From contig CAVRDP010000029.1 of the NCBI GenBank assembly GCA_963719885.1, positions 1 to 64,000 of the forward strand: a stretch of DNA of 64,000 bases. The letters run 5' to 3'. The translations under genes and the position numbers were made by a program. This document shows positions 17,803-27,828 of this stretch, piece after piece. The first letter of the stretch is position 1. Each line of letters starts with the position of its first letter. The stretch comes from JANXQG01 sp963719885. GTDB lineage: Bacteria; Planctomycetota; Planctomycetia; Pirellulales; Thermoguttaceae. A model generated the notes under the pieces. It was not told the origin of the DNA. It did not search any database and worked only from the letters and a program-made list of their open reading frames with translations.

Positions 17803-20446
17803 TCATCCCTTCGCCAGATCCTGCTGCCAGCGCTGCAAGAGCTGCATGGCCGCCAGCGGCGTGACGTTGTTCAAATCGAGCTTCCGCAGCTCGTCGATCA
17901 GCGGGTGATCGGCGGCGCCGAAGAGCGTGAGCTGGATGTGCGTCTTCTTCTCCGCCGGGGCACCCGGTACTCCGAGTCTTGGCCGGGCGATCTTGGCCCG
18001 GCCCTCGGCGTCGAGATGCTCCTCTTCCAACTGGGCCAGGATCTCCTTGCTCCGCTGAACGACCTCGCGAGGCACGCCGGCCAAGCGGGCGACGTGAATG
18101 CCGTAGCTCTTGTCGGCAGCGCCGGGAATGATCTTGTGCAGGAAGATCACTTCCTCCTGCCACTCGCGCACCGCCACGTTGAGGTTCTTCACGCCGGTGA
18201 GCGATTTCTCCAGGTCGGTCAACTCGTGATAGTGCGTCGCAAAGAGCGTGCGGCAGCCGATGTGCTCGTGCAGGAATTCCACCACGCTCCAGGCCAGCGA
18301 AATGCCGTCGTAGGTGCTCGTGCCGCGGCCGATCTCGTCCAGAATCACCAGGCTCCGCGGCGTGGCCGTGTTCAGGATCCGCGCCGTCTCGGTCATCTCC
18401 ACCATGAACGTGCTCTGCCCGCGGGCCAACTCGTCGCTGGCCCCCACGCGGGCGAAAATACGGTCGGCCACGCCGATGCGGGCCTCGCGGGCGGGCACGA
18501 AACTGCCGATCTGGGCCAAGAGCGTGATCAACGCCACCTGGCGAATGTACGTGCTCTTGCCCGCCATGTTCGGACCGGTGATCAAGAGGATCGTGCCGTC
18601 GGCCTCTCCCGCCGCAACGTCGTTGGGCACGAAAGTCCCTTCCGGCTCGATCACGTCCAGGACCGGGTGCCGCCCGTCGATGATCTTCAGCTCCGGCTCT
18701 TGGACGACCTCCGGCCGGCAGTAGTTCCGCTGCCGGGCAAGCTCGGCCAGCGAGACCAGCACGTCGAGTTGGGCCAGGACGTCGGCCGTGGCCTGCATCC
18801 GCCGCCGGGCCGCGGCCATGGCGTCGCGGAGTTCGAGGAACAACTCGTACTCGAGCTCCTTCGACTTCTCGTCCGCCGTGAGGACCTTCTCCTCGTACTC
18901 CTTCAACTCGGGCGTGATGTAACGCTCAGCGTTCTTGACCGTCTGCTTGCGGATGTACTCGGCGGGGATCTTTTCGCGGTGCGTGTTGGTGATTTCGATG
19001 TAGTAGCCGAAGACCTTGTTGAAGCCGACCTTGAGCGTCGAAATGCCGGTTCGCTGGCTCTCCTCAGCCTGGTAGCGGGCGATCCACTGCTTGCCGCCGT
19101 GGGCCAGTTCCCGCAGGGCGTCCAGCGGCTCGTGGTAACCGTCGCGAATGAAACCGCCGTCGCGGCTGGAAAGCGGGCAGTCGTCGGCCAGGCCCGCATC
19201 GAGCCGGCTCCGCAGGTCGGGGCAGAGATCGATCTCGGCCTCGAGTCGATTGAGGAGCGCGCTCTTGCGGGCCGTGAGCTTGGCCTTCAATCCGGGCAGG
19301 GCCCGCAACGTGCGGCCGAGGAAACTCAGGTCGCGGGGGCTCGCCCGGCCGGTCGTCACGCGGGCCAGGAGCCGCTGCACGTCGTAAACCTTCCGCAAGG
19401 TATCGTGCAGATGATCGGCCAGGGCCGCATCAGCCACGAGCTCGGCGACGGCCTCCTGCCGGGCCAGGATCGCCGGCACGTCGATCAGCGGGTTGGCCAG
19501 CCACTCGGCCAGGAGCCGCGCGCCCATCGCGGTGACGGTGCGGTCCAACACGGCCAAGAGCGAGCCGTCGCGGCGGCCTTCGCGAATGGTGCGCGTAATT
19601 TCCAGGCTGCGGCGGCTGGCCTCGTCGATCTCCAGGGCCGTGGCACTGCGATAGGACTGCAAGTGATCGACGTGTTCCAGCGAGGTTTTTTGCGTCTCAT
19701 TGAGATAGTCGATCACGGCGCCCGCGGCGCAGCAGGGCCTGTTCATCGCCCGGCTCGTTGCTAAAACCAAAGCCTTCCAGATTGTTGGTGCGGAAGTGTT
19801 TGAGCAGGTTCTGCCGGGCAGTTTCGAGCGAGAAGGCCCAACCGGGCCGCCGCGTGACAACCATCTCCCCTCTCCCGCCGGGAGAGGGGCCGGGGGTGAG
19901 GGCAAGGCGCGGCAGCGGCGGCGAGTCTTCGGCCAGCAGGCATTCGGCAGGCGCGATCCGCGCCAGTTGATCGGGCAATTGGGCCGCGGAGAAATGGGCC
20001 GCCACGAAGCGGCCCGTCGAAATCTCCACCCAGGCCAGGCCGACCGGATCGCCGGGCGAGACGGCGGCCAGGTAGTTGCTCTCGCGGGGATCCAACAGGG
20101 CGTCGTCGGTGATCGTGCCGGGAGTGACGACGCGTGTCACTTCGCGCTTGACGAGTCCCTTGGCCAGCTTGGGATCTTCGACCTGTTCGCAGACGGCGGC
20201 CCGGAAGCCGGCGGCGATCAGCTTGGCGAGGTAGCTTTCCAACTGGTGGTGGGGAAAGCCGGCCATGGGCGTGCCGTTCTCGCCTTTGTCGCGCGAGGTG
20301 AGGGCCAGGTTGAGCACGCGGGCGGCGGTCTTGGCATCCTCGTGAAACATCTCGTAGAAGTCGCCCATGCGAAACAGCAGCAAGGCGCCGGGGCACGCCC
20401 GCTTGGCCGCTTCGTACTGCTGCATCATGGGAGTGGGGGTAGACAT
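17803..20446 (-). pseudogene. mutS: DNA mismatch repair protein MutS, frameshifted
   Basis: MutS recognises base mismatches and uses ATP to launch repair. The mismatch-binding motif GDFYEMF is near residue 36, and the ATPase shows ITGPNMAGKSTYIRQVA (Walker A), STFMVEM and LVILDEIGRGTSTYDG (Walker B), with ATHYHELTDL. The total is about 880 residues, normal for MutS. The frame breaks near 19727 (ALLR to AAGAVIDYL); restoring CG to a GCGC run joins the halves. Two palindromic repeats are inserted in frame: LTPGPSPGGRGE (19866-19905) and a PGAPAE segment (17955-17977). The start at 20446 is MSTPTPMMQQY. Confidence 0.93.
19866..19905 (-). repeat. Palindromic repeat inserted in frame in mutS
   Basis: The segment CTCTCCCGCCGGGAGAGG with flanks encodes LTPGPSPGGRGE inside MutS, between LPRLA and MVVTRRP, in a connector region before the mismatch-repair core. 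A related copy lies in the terminase gene (44408-44450) and an intergenic one at 16424-16462. Confidence 0.7.
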
Positions 20447-20502
20447 AAAGGCTTTATTTGCAATGATTAACTCAAACAGTCGTCGAGAACAGACATTGGA
20501 AG

Positions 20503-21033
20503 TCAATCCTGGCAAAAGCCAATCCGCGGTTTTGCGGGCACCACCGGGGGAGCCATGAGTTGCCGGATTGCCTCGAAGACGATCGCGAACTTCTCGTCAT
20601 GTTCGCCGAGTTTCCGCTCCAAATCGTCGAGCTTGTGCGCCAAGTTTTTGTGCGTGGACATAATCTCGCGCAAACGGACGAAGGCCCGCATGATGGCGAT
20701 GTTGACTTCGATGGCCCGGCGCTGTTGAGGGCACTGGAGAGCATGGCCACGCCCTGCTCGGTAAAGGCGTATGGCTGTCGGCGGAGGCCCATCTTGGCCG
20801 CGGAATTGGAGGTCGCAAATTGCGACCTCCAATTTTTCAATTCATCCGGAGACAACTGAAACATGGAATCCTCGGGAAAGCGGCCGCGGTTCCGCCTCAC
20901 TTGTTCGTTCAACCTCTTGGTCGGAACCTCATATAACTCCGCTAAGTCCCGATCCAACAAGACTTTCCTGACCACGAATCAAGAGAATGGCTTTTTCAAT
21001 CCGCTCGGCCGGTATCAGGGAATCTTCTGTCAT
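20503..21033 (-). pseudogene. ORF6N domain protein, two frameshifts
   Basis: The start MTEDSLIPAERIEKAILLIR at 21033 leads into the ORF6N DNA-binding domain (VLLDRDLAELYEVPTKRLNE, RFPEDSMFQLS, PYAFTEQGVAMLSSALNS), then a coiled C-terminus (RAIEVNIAIMRAFVRLRE, LDDLERKLGEHDEKFAIVF). Frame changes near 20967 and 20720 cancel each other, giving about 176 residues. ORF6N proteins are common in mobile elements and phages and are thought to bind DNA. It lies upstream of mutS on the same strand with about 55 bases between. Confidence 0.8.
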
Positions 21034-21376
21034 ATTTACACCCCACAGTTATAGGGGAATGGATCGGATGTATTCTTTCAGGTTGACGGCCAAGGCGGTT
21101 CTACCCAGCAGAATTGGAAGTCACAAATTGTGACCTCCAAGTCTTCCGCCCTATTCTAAAGGCGTTACGATGGCAGCGAAACCCCTGATGACTTGGGACG
21201 CGAAGACGATGGTGATTCAAGAAATAGTGGTTTGTGGCCTTCGAGAACCTGATTCGCTAGAATGAAACGCGAGCCAGTGGAGCGACGGAGACCTCGTTAA
21301 CGATGCTGCCGCCTTTTGACGATTTCGGCAATTTGCCGCAGGGAATCCACCGTTGTTCCATTGTGGAGGTTCTGCT
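21034..21376. other. Intergenic region, nothing clear
   Basis: No gene is seen. A perfect palindrome GTCACAAATTGTGAC lies near 21120 and could be an operator or a small repeat. Confidence 0.4.
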
Positions 21377-21592
21377 ATGACCGAACTGTTAACCGCCGAG
21401 GGTTATGAACAAACGAAGGAAAAACTCCGCGATTTACAGTCGCGCCTTGCGGAAATCAAGAAACGCACGGACCTTTCTCCCGAACATATGGCAAGCGTTC
21501 GGCGGTCCTACAACTCGATGATTCGTGATTACCTGCAAGAGATCAGACTGTACGAAGTCAAGCAGGCCAAGTCCAGCAGCTTGACCAGATAG
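21377..21592 (+). CDS. Small coiled-coil hypothetical protein
   Basis: The 71-residue protein starts after GGAGG seven bases upstream (GGAGGTTCTGCT then ATG), which decides the start. The sequence is mostly helical and charged (YEQTKEKLRDLQSRLAEIKK, SYNSMIRDYLQEIRLYEVKQ). It looks like a small soluble coiled-coil protein, reminiscent of the N-terminal hairpin of GreA-type factors, but no family can be assigned. Its last codons overlap, on the other strand, a degraded antitoxin fragment, so the 3-prime end may have been altered by that insertion. Confidence 0.6.
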   Translation: MTELLTAEGYEQTKEKLRDLQSRLAEIKKRTDLSPEHMASVRRSYNSMIRDYLQEIRLYEVKQAKSSSLTR

Positions 21593-21655
21593 GGCCGCGA
21601 GACATTGAGCAAGTCTGCCGCCTTGCTGGCTGGTCAACTCGGCATGGGTTCTCAT
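21566..21655 (-). pseudogene. Remnant of an excisionase-type antitoxin DNA-binding domain
   Basis: Read with one frameshift, the segment gives MRTHAELTSQQ then ADLLNVSRPYLVKLLD, the helix-turn-helix of excisionase-family antitoxins. Nothing follows, so only the DNA-binding motif survives. Confidence 0.6.
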
Positions 21656-22059
21656 TCCCCGCCCCCTTCCTCGAATGCCTGCTGCTCGAACGGATTGTCG
21701 CGGTAGGGCCTGCGATGCATGAGCCACAGCACCAGCGAGCAGCCCAGGTACGCCGGTCCCATCAGCGGCCCCCAGCGCTCGAACTGGCGAACGTGAACCA
21801 ATTCATGATCGCGGGAAACGTCCAGGGCGGCGGCCGTTTGCCCGAGGACCGTGTGACCCAACGTAAAGGCCATCGCGCCTTCGCCGAAGAAGAATTGCTG
21901 CAAAAGCCACTTCACGCCGCCGCCATGAAACTCGATCACACGGCCACGGATGCGGGCGCGGCCACCCGTGCAAAGGCCGACGACGCCGAGAAGCAAGCCG
22001 AGAATCGTGTACGGAGAGGCCCATAGGATGGCAAGGAGGCGAAGCAGCATGATAGTCAT
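21652..22059 (-). CDS. Membrane protein with HELVH zinc-type motif
   Basis: The 135-residue protein has an N-terminal hydrophobic segment (LLRLLAILWASPYTILGLLL), the line GEGAMAFTLGHTVLGQ, a perfect HEXXH motif in DHELVHVRQFERWGP and a second hydrophobic segment (YLGCSLVLWLMH) before YRDNPFEQQAF. HEXXH is typical of zinc metalloproteases, but the protein is very small and activity is not shown. Its ATG shares one base with the stop of tsaD (TGATG), so the two are co-translated. Confidence 0.65.
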   Translation of the reverse strand: MTIMLLRLLAILWASPYTILGLLLGVVGLCTGGRARIRGRVIEFHGGGVKWLLQQFFFGEGAMAFTLGHTVLGQTAAALDVSRDHELVHVRQFERWGPLMGPAYLGCSLVLWLMHRRPYRDNPFEQQAFEEGGGE

Positions 22060-23129
22060 CAGCTCCGTGCCGGCTGGATGGAATCCTGTCTTCGCACCAG
22101 CCCGGGGTAGACCTCCAGGTCGAGGTCCTCGATCAGTCCAGCCTTATAGCGCTCGACGGCGATCGCACCCATCACGGCGTTGTCGGTGCAAAGCCGCAAG
22201 GGGGCAATGTGAAGCTGCACGTCGCGGGCGGCCGCTTCCTCCTGCAAGCGCAGGCGGAAGTGGGCGTTGGCAGCCACGCCGCCGCCCACGCAGAGTTTCC
22301 GCAAACCGGTGCTGCGCAAGGCAGCGAACGTCTTGTCCAGCAAGACATCGACCACCGCTTCCTGAAAACTGGCCGCCAGATCGGCAACCTGCTGCGGTGC
22401 CAGCCGAATCTGCGAGAGGTCCGGCCGCCCCGGCCCGGCAATGCGGTAGCGAACAGCCGTCTTCAGCCCGCTGAAGCTGAAGTCGAGGCGGTCGTCCGCG
22501 CCGTAGAATGCACGGGGGAGGATATAGGCTTGCCGGTTGCCATCTTCGGCCGCCTTCTGGATCGAGGGACCGCCAGGATACGGTAGTCCCAGCATGGCGG
22601 CTACTTTGTCGAACGCCTCGCCGGCCGCGTCGTCGATCGTCGCGCCCAGGAGTGTGAAGTCCAACGGTCCCTGGCAGCGATAAAGACTCGTATGCCCGCC
22701 GCTGATGATCAGGCCGACGCAGGGGAAGACGTCGTCGCCGGGGCACCCGGTACTCCGGGTCGCGGCAATGCGGCAAGCGTAGACGTGGGCCTGCAAGTGA
22801 TTTACGGCCAGCAGCGGCTTGTCGATGGCCACGCAGAGGGCCTTGGCCGCAACGAGCCCGACCAGCAGCGACCCGGCCAGTCCGGGCGTATTGGCCACGG
22901 CCACGGCATCGATGTCGGCCAGTGTCAGGTTGGCCCGTTGGAGCGTCTCGTGGATGACCGGCAAGATGCGTTCGAGGTGTGCCCGCGAGGCGATTTCCGG
23001 CACGACGCCGCCGAACCTTCGGTGCAGGTCGTCTTGCGAGGCCACCACAGATGCCATAACTTCGAGCTGATCGGTAACGATCGCCGCCGCCGTTTCGTCG
23101 CAAGTCGTTTCGATGGTGAGAAGATGCAT
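22059..23129 (-). CDS. tsaD: tRNA N6-adenosine threonylcarbamoyltransferase TsaD
   Basis: TsaD transfers the threonylcarbamoyl group to A37 of tRNAs reading ANN codons, working with TsaB and TsaE. The 356-residue protein has the usual ETTCDETAAAIV start, the metal-binding HLQAH motif near residue 115, SGGHTSLYRC, GEAFDKVAAMLGLPYPGGP, DFSFSGLKTA and CTDNAVMGA. A short insert RSTGCPGDD near residue 127 is encoded by a palindromic repeat (22739-22762) that relatives should lack. It is followed by a coupled small membrane protein. Confidence 0.95.
   Translation of the reverse strand: MHLLTIETTCDETAAAIVTDQLEVMASVVASQDDLHRRFGGVVPEIASRAHLERILPVIHETLQRANLTLADIDAVAVANTPGLAGSLLVGLVAAKALCVAIDKPLLAVNHLQAHVYACRIAATRSTGCPGDDVFPCVGLIISGGHTSLYRCQGPLDFTLLGATIDDAAGEAFDKVAAMLGLPYPGGPSIQKAAEDGNRQAYILPRAFYGADDRLDFSFSGLKTAVRYRIAGPGRPDLSQIRLAPQQVADLAASFQEAVVDVLLDKTFAALRSTGLRKLCVGGGVAANAHFRLRLQEEAAARDVQLHIAPLRLCTDNAVMGAIAVERYKAGLIEDLDLEVYPGLVRRQDSIQPARS
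22739..22762. repeat. Palindromic element inserted in frame in tsaD
   Basis: GGGGCACCCGGTACTCCGGG lies within tsaD and encodes the extra RSTGCPG residues. The sequence matches copies at 17955 (mutS) and 34079 (acyl-AMP ligase). Confidence 0.75.
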
Positions 23130-23131
23130 GG

Positions 23132-23206
23132 TTTAGAACTTAGAACTTAGTGCTTAGAACTTAGAATTGACTAAGCACTAAGTTCTAAGAACTAAGTACT
23201 AAGCAC
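23132..23206. repeat. TTAGAACTTAG hairpin repeat, copy 1
   Basis: It is made of repeated TTAGAACTTAGTGCTTAG-like blocks followed by complementary CTAAGCACTAAGTTCTAAG. Sister copies are at 29092-29146 and 39146-39217, all intergenic. Confidence 0.75.
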
Positions 23207-23217
23207 TGCCCGCTTCC

Positions 23218-24744
23218 CTATTTCTTCCGCGCCAGTTCATCGCGCAAATACTTCACCGCCATCTCCAACTGCCGATCGACAAACGGCTTCTTCTCGGCCT
23301 TGGGCTTCGACTCGACTTCGGCCAGCTTGCCGGCCTCGGGCTTCGTGAACCCGGTCCGCCGGACGAGTGGCTCGCCCTTCACGGCCGGCCCAAGGGTAGC
23401 GGGCGACTCGACGGGCGCAACGGCCGGCTTGTCGCCCCGCGGGCCGGGCAAGACTGGCGCCGTTGCCGACTTTTCCTCGGTGGCATGGGCCGCAATGATG
23501 TCGCGATTGCGACGATCGGCCAGCAGGTTGTGGGTTTCATGCTCATTCAGGCCCAATTCGTATCCCAAGTCGGGCATGACACCCCATTCGTCCTTGTCCT
23601 TGGAACTCGGGAAGCGGTGAATGTTCTTGCCGCTGGGCCGCTTATAGGCGGCCGTGGTCAGTTTCAGCGCGCTGCGGCCGTTCTCCAGTTCGATGATGTT
23701 CTGCACGCTGCCCTTGCCCCAGGTCCGCTCGCCCATGACTACGGCCCGTTTGTGGTCTTGAAGACAAGCCGACACGATCTCGGCGGCGCTGGCACTAAAG
23801 TGATTCACGAGGAGTACCAGGGGAATAGTTTCGAAAATGGCGCCGGCCTGGGCATTCCAAACGCGTTCCGGCGTATTCCGGCCCTTGGTGCTGACGATCC
23901 GCCCGGCGGAAATGAAGAAATTACTGACCTCGATCGCCGACCGAAGCAACCCGCCCGGATTGAAGCGCAAGTCGAGGACCAGGCCGCGGACGTTGCGTTG
24001 CTTGAGGTCTTCCAGCGCGGTGCGCAACTCTTTGGCCGTTTCCTGGCTGAAGGCGCTGATGCGGATGTAGCCGATGCGGTCTTTTTCGTCGTACATGAAC
24101 TCCCAGTGGTCGTCGGCCTTGCGGTGATCGCCGAGCACGGTTTCCACGTGGACGCGCTCGCGCGTGAGCGTGAACTTCTCATGCTTCGTGTGGCCCGCAT
24201 GAACCACGGTGATCGAGACCTTGGTGCCTTCGACCCCTTTCATCCAGCGAATGGCGTCGTCGGGCTGGATGCCTTCGGTGCTCTTGCCCTCGATTTCGAC
24301 GATCCGATCGCCGGCCTGGATGCCCGCTCGATAGGCCGGCGTGCCGTAGATGGGGCTGAGGACCTTCAAATCGCCGTCATCGGTGGTAACATGGATGCCG
24401 ATTCCGCCGAATTCGTTGTCCACGGAGCTGCGGAATTGGGCCAGTTCCTCCGGGCCGATGTAGGCCGAGTAAGGATCGAGCTTGGTCATCACGCCGCGGA
24501 TCGCGGCCTCGATCAGCTCGCGGCGATCGACCTCTTTCACATAGTTTCGATCGACCTGATCGACCGTGTCGGCCAGCAGCTTATAGAGCTCGTAGTAGTC
24601 GTTGTTGGCCTGGGGCGACTTTTTTCCTGGGTTTTCCGACTTTTCGGCGGTCTTGGCACTGTCGGAGGCAACGGCAGAGCGCGATACGGAAAACGGCACG
24701 AACAGCACTAAGGCTAATAGCAGAAACGACTTATGGAGCTTCAT
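23218..24744 (-). CDS. ctpA: C-terminal processing peptidase (S41 family)
   Basis: This exported serine protease cleaves the C-termini of substrate proteins. The start MKLHKSFLLLALVLFVPFSV gives a signal peptide. A PDZ domain occupies about residues 100-190 (FGGIGIHVTTDDGDLKV, YRAGIQAGDRIVEIEG), and the S41 core has RGLVLDLRFNPGG, the catalytic Ser in NHFSASAAEIV and the catalytic Lys in GERTWGKGSVQ. The last 100 residues are a charged, proline-rich tail. It stands alone, between tsaD and the divergent scpA. Confidence 0.93.
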   Translation of the reverse strand: MKLHKSFLLLALVLFVPFSVSRSAVASDSAKTAEKSENPGKKSPQANNDYYELYKLLADTVDQVDRNYVKEVDRRELIEAAIRGVMTKLDPYSAYIGPEELAQFRSSVDNEFGGIGIHVTTDDGDLKVLSPIYGTPAYRAGIQAGDRIVEIEGKSTEGIQPDDAIRWMKGVEGTKVSITVVHAGHTKHEKFTLTRERVHVETVLGDHRKADDHWEFMYDEKDRIGYIRISAFSQETAKELRTALEDLKQRNVRGLVLDLRFNPGGLLRSAIEVSNFFISAGRIVSTKGRNTPERVWNAQAGAIFETIPLVLLVNHFSASAAEIVSACLQDHKRAVVMGERTWGKGSVQNIIELENGRSALKLTTAAYKRPSGKNIHRFPSSKDKDEWGVMPDLGYELGLNEHETHNLLADRRNRDIIAAHATEEKSATAPVLPGPRGDKPAVAPVESPATLGPAVKGEPLVRRTGFTKPEAGKLAEVESKPKAEKKPFVDRQLEMAVKYLRDELARKK

Positions 24745-24838
24745 AGGGATTGGGTTGAGAAGGAAAGAAGGTTGGGAACCTCTTGAAACTATAACGAGGA
24801 TTGCCTTTTGGAGCAAGGAAAGATAAGATCGGTAAACG

Positions 24839-25616
24839 ATGGATTTTCACGTCGACCTGAACATTTTCCGCGGGCCGCTGGACTTGCTCCTTTACTTGGT
24901 GCGCAAGCACGAAGTGGAAATTGTCGATATTCCGATCTCGCTGATCACCGACCAATACCTGGAATACTTGACCGTCTTGGAGCAGCTCGACGTAGGCGCG
25001 GTGGGCGACTTCCTGGCCATGGCCAGCCTGTTGATCGAGATCAAGTCGCAGCAGGTCCTGCCCCGCGCCGATGAGGTCGAGGAGGAACTGGAAGACCCCC
25101 GGCAGGAGCTTGTGCGGCGGCTTTTGGAGTACAAGCAGTACCGCGACGCGGCCAGCATTCTCGACGAGCGCAGCCGGGCCTGGCAGCAACACTATCCGCG
25201 GGTGGCCGGCGATCTGCCGCCGCGGCAGCGGAATCTGGCCGGCGGAGCCGATCCACGAGGTGGAACTCTGGGACCTCGTCAGCGCGTTCGGCCGGATCAT
25301 TCGCGAAAACGTGGCGGTCAAGCCTTCGAACATCGTCTACGACGAGACGCCGATCCACGTCCACATGTCGCGGATCCTCGCCCGGTTGAACGAGCGCGGC
25401 CGGCTGGCCCTCAGCGAACTGTTCGACGCCCGCTTGCACAAGTCGGTCCTGATCGGTATGTTTCTGGCAGTCCTGGAACTCGTGCGGCACCACCGCGTTC
25501 GGGCGGAGCAGAACGGCTTGTTCGGCGAAATCTGGATCCTGCCCGGCGCGGACGCCGCCGCACCGTTGGACCCGTCGGAAGTCGATAACTATGAGCACGC
25601 TGCCGATGGTCAATAA
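24839..25616 (+). pseudogene. scpA: Segregation and condensation protein A, frameshifted
   Basis: ScpA is the kleisin that bridges SMC dimers in chromosome condensation. The N-terminal part (FHVDLNIFRGPLDLLLYLVR, YLTVLEQLDVGAVGDFLAMA, ASLLIEIKSQQVLPR) and the C-terminal winged helix (LSELFDARLHKSVLIGMFLA, LELVRHHRVRAEQ) are both present. They are joined near 25243 by a frame change in a GGCGG context, where adding CG or removing a G gives one protein of about 258 residues. It overlaps the downstream RNase Z-like gene by 26 bases. Confidence 0.9.
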
Positions 25617-26445
25617 CCTGCCCGTGAAAACGCTCGCCCACAAGGACCTGACGATCGAGGGTTACTCGCGGGCCGCCGTGCAAACGTATTGGCGGATTCC
25701 CGAGTTCAAGCTCGGCTTCGATCTCGGCGCCCAGCCTTGGGCCTTCATGGGCACGCCGACGTGGTTCGTCTCGCACGCGCACATGGACCATATCGTCAAC
25801 CTGCCGGTCTACGTTGCCCGGCGGCGGATGATGAAGATGGAGCCGCCGGTGATTTACCTGCCGGAGACCACGATTGATCCCGTGCAGAAGATCCTCAAGC
25901 TCTACAGCAGACTCGATCGGGGGCGGCTGCCGTGCGAACTTCTGCCGGTCCGGCCGGGCGATGAGATCGAGCTTTCGCGGGAGTTGGTCGTGACCGTTTC
26001 GGCCACGGTGCATACGGTTCCTTCGCTGGGCTTCGTGGTCTGGCAGCGGCGGCGGAAGTTGAAGCCGGAGTTCCAAGGTTTGGCTGGCGAGAAAATTCGC
26101 GACCTGCGTCTGAGCGGAACCGAGGTCACGGCCGAAGTCCGCGTTCCCCGCGTGGCGTACCTCGGCGATAGCGCACCGGCCGGCCTCGACGCCTGCGAGG
26201 CCATGTACCAGGCCGAGGTGCTGATCATGGAAATGACCTTCGTCGCCCCCAGCCATCGCAAGGACAAGATCCACAAGTTCGGGCACATGCACCTCGACGA
26301 TTTTGTGGAGCGGATCGATCGCTTCCAGAACGAGCGGATCCTGGCCACGCATTTCAGTACGCGTTATCATGTCAACCAGATCCGCCAGCACGTCGAACGG
26401 GCCGTGCCCGACATGCTCGGCGGCCGGTTGCACCTTTGGCTCTAA
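25591..26445 (+). CDS. Metallo-beta-lactamase fold protein, RNase Z-like
   Basis: The 284-residue protein has the metal-binding HAHMDH motif (FVSHAHMDHIVNLPVYV), a later histidine in SATVHTVPSLGF, an aspartate in VAYLGDSAPAG and ILATHFSTRYH. It is closest in layout to RNase Z, which removes 3-prime trailers of tRNA precursors, but the first half lacks a clear N-terminal RNase Z signature, so a different phosphodiesterase role is possible. It overlaps scpA and is followed by a strong hairpin, probably ending the transcript. Confidence 0.8.
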   Translation: MSTLPMVNNLPVKTLAHKDLTIEGYSRAAVQTYWRIPEFKLGFDLGAQPWAFMGTPTWFVSHAHMDHIVNLPVYVARRRMMKMEPPVIYLPETTIDPVQKILKLYSRLDRGRLPCELLPVRPGDEIELSRELVVTVSATVHTVPSLGFVVWQRRRKLKPEFQGLAGEKIRDLRLSGTEVTAEVRVPRVAYLGDSAPAGLDACEAMYQAEVLIMEMTFVAPSHRKDKIHKFGHMHLDDFVERIDRFQNERILATHFSTRYHVNQIRQHVERAVPDMLGGRLHLWL

Positions 26446-26450
26446 AGAAA

Positions 26451-26536
26451 CTAAACACGAAGACACGAAGGGCGCGAAGAAGATGAGCAAATCTTCGTTG
26501 ATTTACTTTTCGTGCCCTTCGTACCTTCGTGTTTAG
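26451..26536. repeat. Long hairpin repeat, possible terminator
   Basis: Arms CTAAACACGAAG and CTTCGTGTTTAG, with inner matches CGAAGGGCGCGAAG and CTTTTCGTGCCCTTCG, form an imperfect stem just after the RNase Z-like stop. There is no U-tract, so it may be a dispersed repeat that doubles as a transcript end. Confidence 0.6.
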
Positions 26537-26548
26537 CATACTCTACCC

Positions 26549-26955
26549 ATGTCTGAAATCGTGCGTTTTTCGGTTTCGTTGGAAGACGACCTGCTGGAGC
26601 AGTTCGACCGTTTCTGCACGGAGCAGCATTTCGCCACCCGCAGCGAGGCCGTGCGGCAGTTGATCCGCGACAAGCTGACGGCCCACGCCTGGGAGTCTGA
26701 CGCCCAGGACGTGGCCGGCACGCTCACGCTGGTCTACGACCATCATCGCCCGCAGCTTCGCGATCATCTTACGGCCTTGCAGCACGACCACATGGAAATG
26801 GTCGTTTCCACGCTTCACGCCCATTTGACGCACGATCTCTGTCTGGAAGTGATTGTCTTGCGTGGCCCGCCGCCAAGCTCCAACAAATCGCCTCAAAGCT
26901 GCAGGGGCTCAAAGGGATCTTGAAGGGCGAATTGGTGATGGCCGCCGCCAAGTAG
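26549..26955 (+). pseudogene. nikR: Nickel-responsive regulator NikR, frameshifted
   Basis: NikR is a ribbon-helix-helix repressor that shuts off nickel uptake when nickel is bound. The N-terminus (VRFSVSLEDDLLEQFDRFC) is the ribbon-helix-helix, and metal-binding His residues and Cys are in the ACT-like part (LVYDHHRPQLRDHL, HLTHDLCLEVIVLRG). A frame change near 26868 moves the end (AKLQQIASKLQGLKGILKGE) to another frame; the joined product is about 135 residues, as in other NikR proteins. It heads the nickel-uptake operon. Confidence 0.88.
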
Positions 26956-27028
26956 GACATCCCCCTCGACATCCTCGCCCTCGGGTATTACAATTACGGC
27001 AGATGTATTACTCGGAAGAATTTCTGCC

Positions 27029-27819
27029 ATGCCAGCACGTCTGCCCATTATCCTGCTTTTGGCCGGAATCGGCCTGATTTCGCTCGCCGATCGGGCCGCC
27101 GCCCATTTCCAGGTCCTCTTGCCTTCGACCGATATTGTCGAGGACCAGGACACGCGCACGGTCGATCTCGATTTGCGTTTCACGCATCCCATGGAACAGG
27201 GCCCGACAATGAACATGGCCCGGCCGAGGCAGGTTGCTGCCCTGGTCGGCGGCAAGCGGATCGATCTGGCCGGCCGGCTGAAGCCGCGGAAGGTTGACGG
27301 CAAGTCGGCCTTCACCTGTTCGCTGCCGACGACGACGCCCGGCGATTACGTCGTCTACGTCGAGCCCGAGCCCTACTGGGAGGCGGCCGAAGCAGAAGAT
27401 GATCGTCCACTACACGAAAGTCGTGATCGACGTTCTCGGCGCGGAAAAAGGCTGGGATGCCTTGGTCGGCCTGCCCGTGGAAATCGAGCCGCTCGTGCGG
27501 CCCTATGGTCTTTGGACGGGCAACACCTTCCGCGGCATCGTAAGATATCGCGGCAAGCCCGTGCCGAATTGCCCGCGTGGAAGTCGAGTACTTCAACGAG
27601 GGCCGGCGGGTGAAGCCGCCGCGCGATGCATTCGTAACGCAAGTCGTCAAGACCGACGCCAACGGCGTGTTTTCCTATACGATGCCGCGGGCCGGCTGGT
27701 GGGGTTTCGCGGCGCTGATTTCCGGCAAAGAGAAAATGAAGAACCCGGAGGGCAAGGAGGTCGACGTCGAATTGGGCGGGCTGATGTGGGTCAAGACGGT
27801 CGATATGCCGGGGAAGTGA
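27029..27819 (+). pseudogene. nikK: NikK-type DUF4198 protein of nickel ECF transporter, two frameshifts
   Basis: A signal peptide (LPIILLLAGIGLISLADRAAA) is followed by the mature start HFQVLLPS, and by DUF4198 motifs (DLDLRFTHPMEQGP, GDYVVYVEPEPYWE, GNTFRGIVRYRGKPVP, VEVEYFNEGRRVK, VVKTDANGVFSYTMPRAGWW). NikK is an exported accessory protein of NikMQO systems. Frames change near 27390 and 27572; adding CG to local CG runs joins them, as does removing one base each. The whole is about 262 residues. Confidence 0.82.
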
Positions 27820-27828
27820 GGTCGTACG

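Noticed and set aside
17686..19764. A 692-codon open frame on the plus strand
   Set aside because: It is the mirror of mutS in GC-rich DNA; its composition is Arg/Gly/Val-rich with no domain, whereas the minus strand has all MutS motifs.
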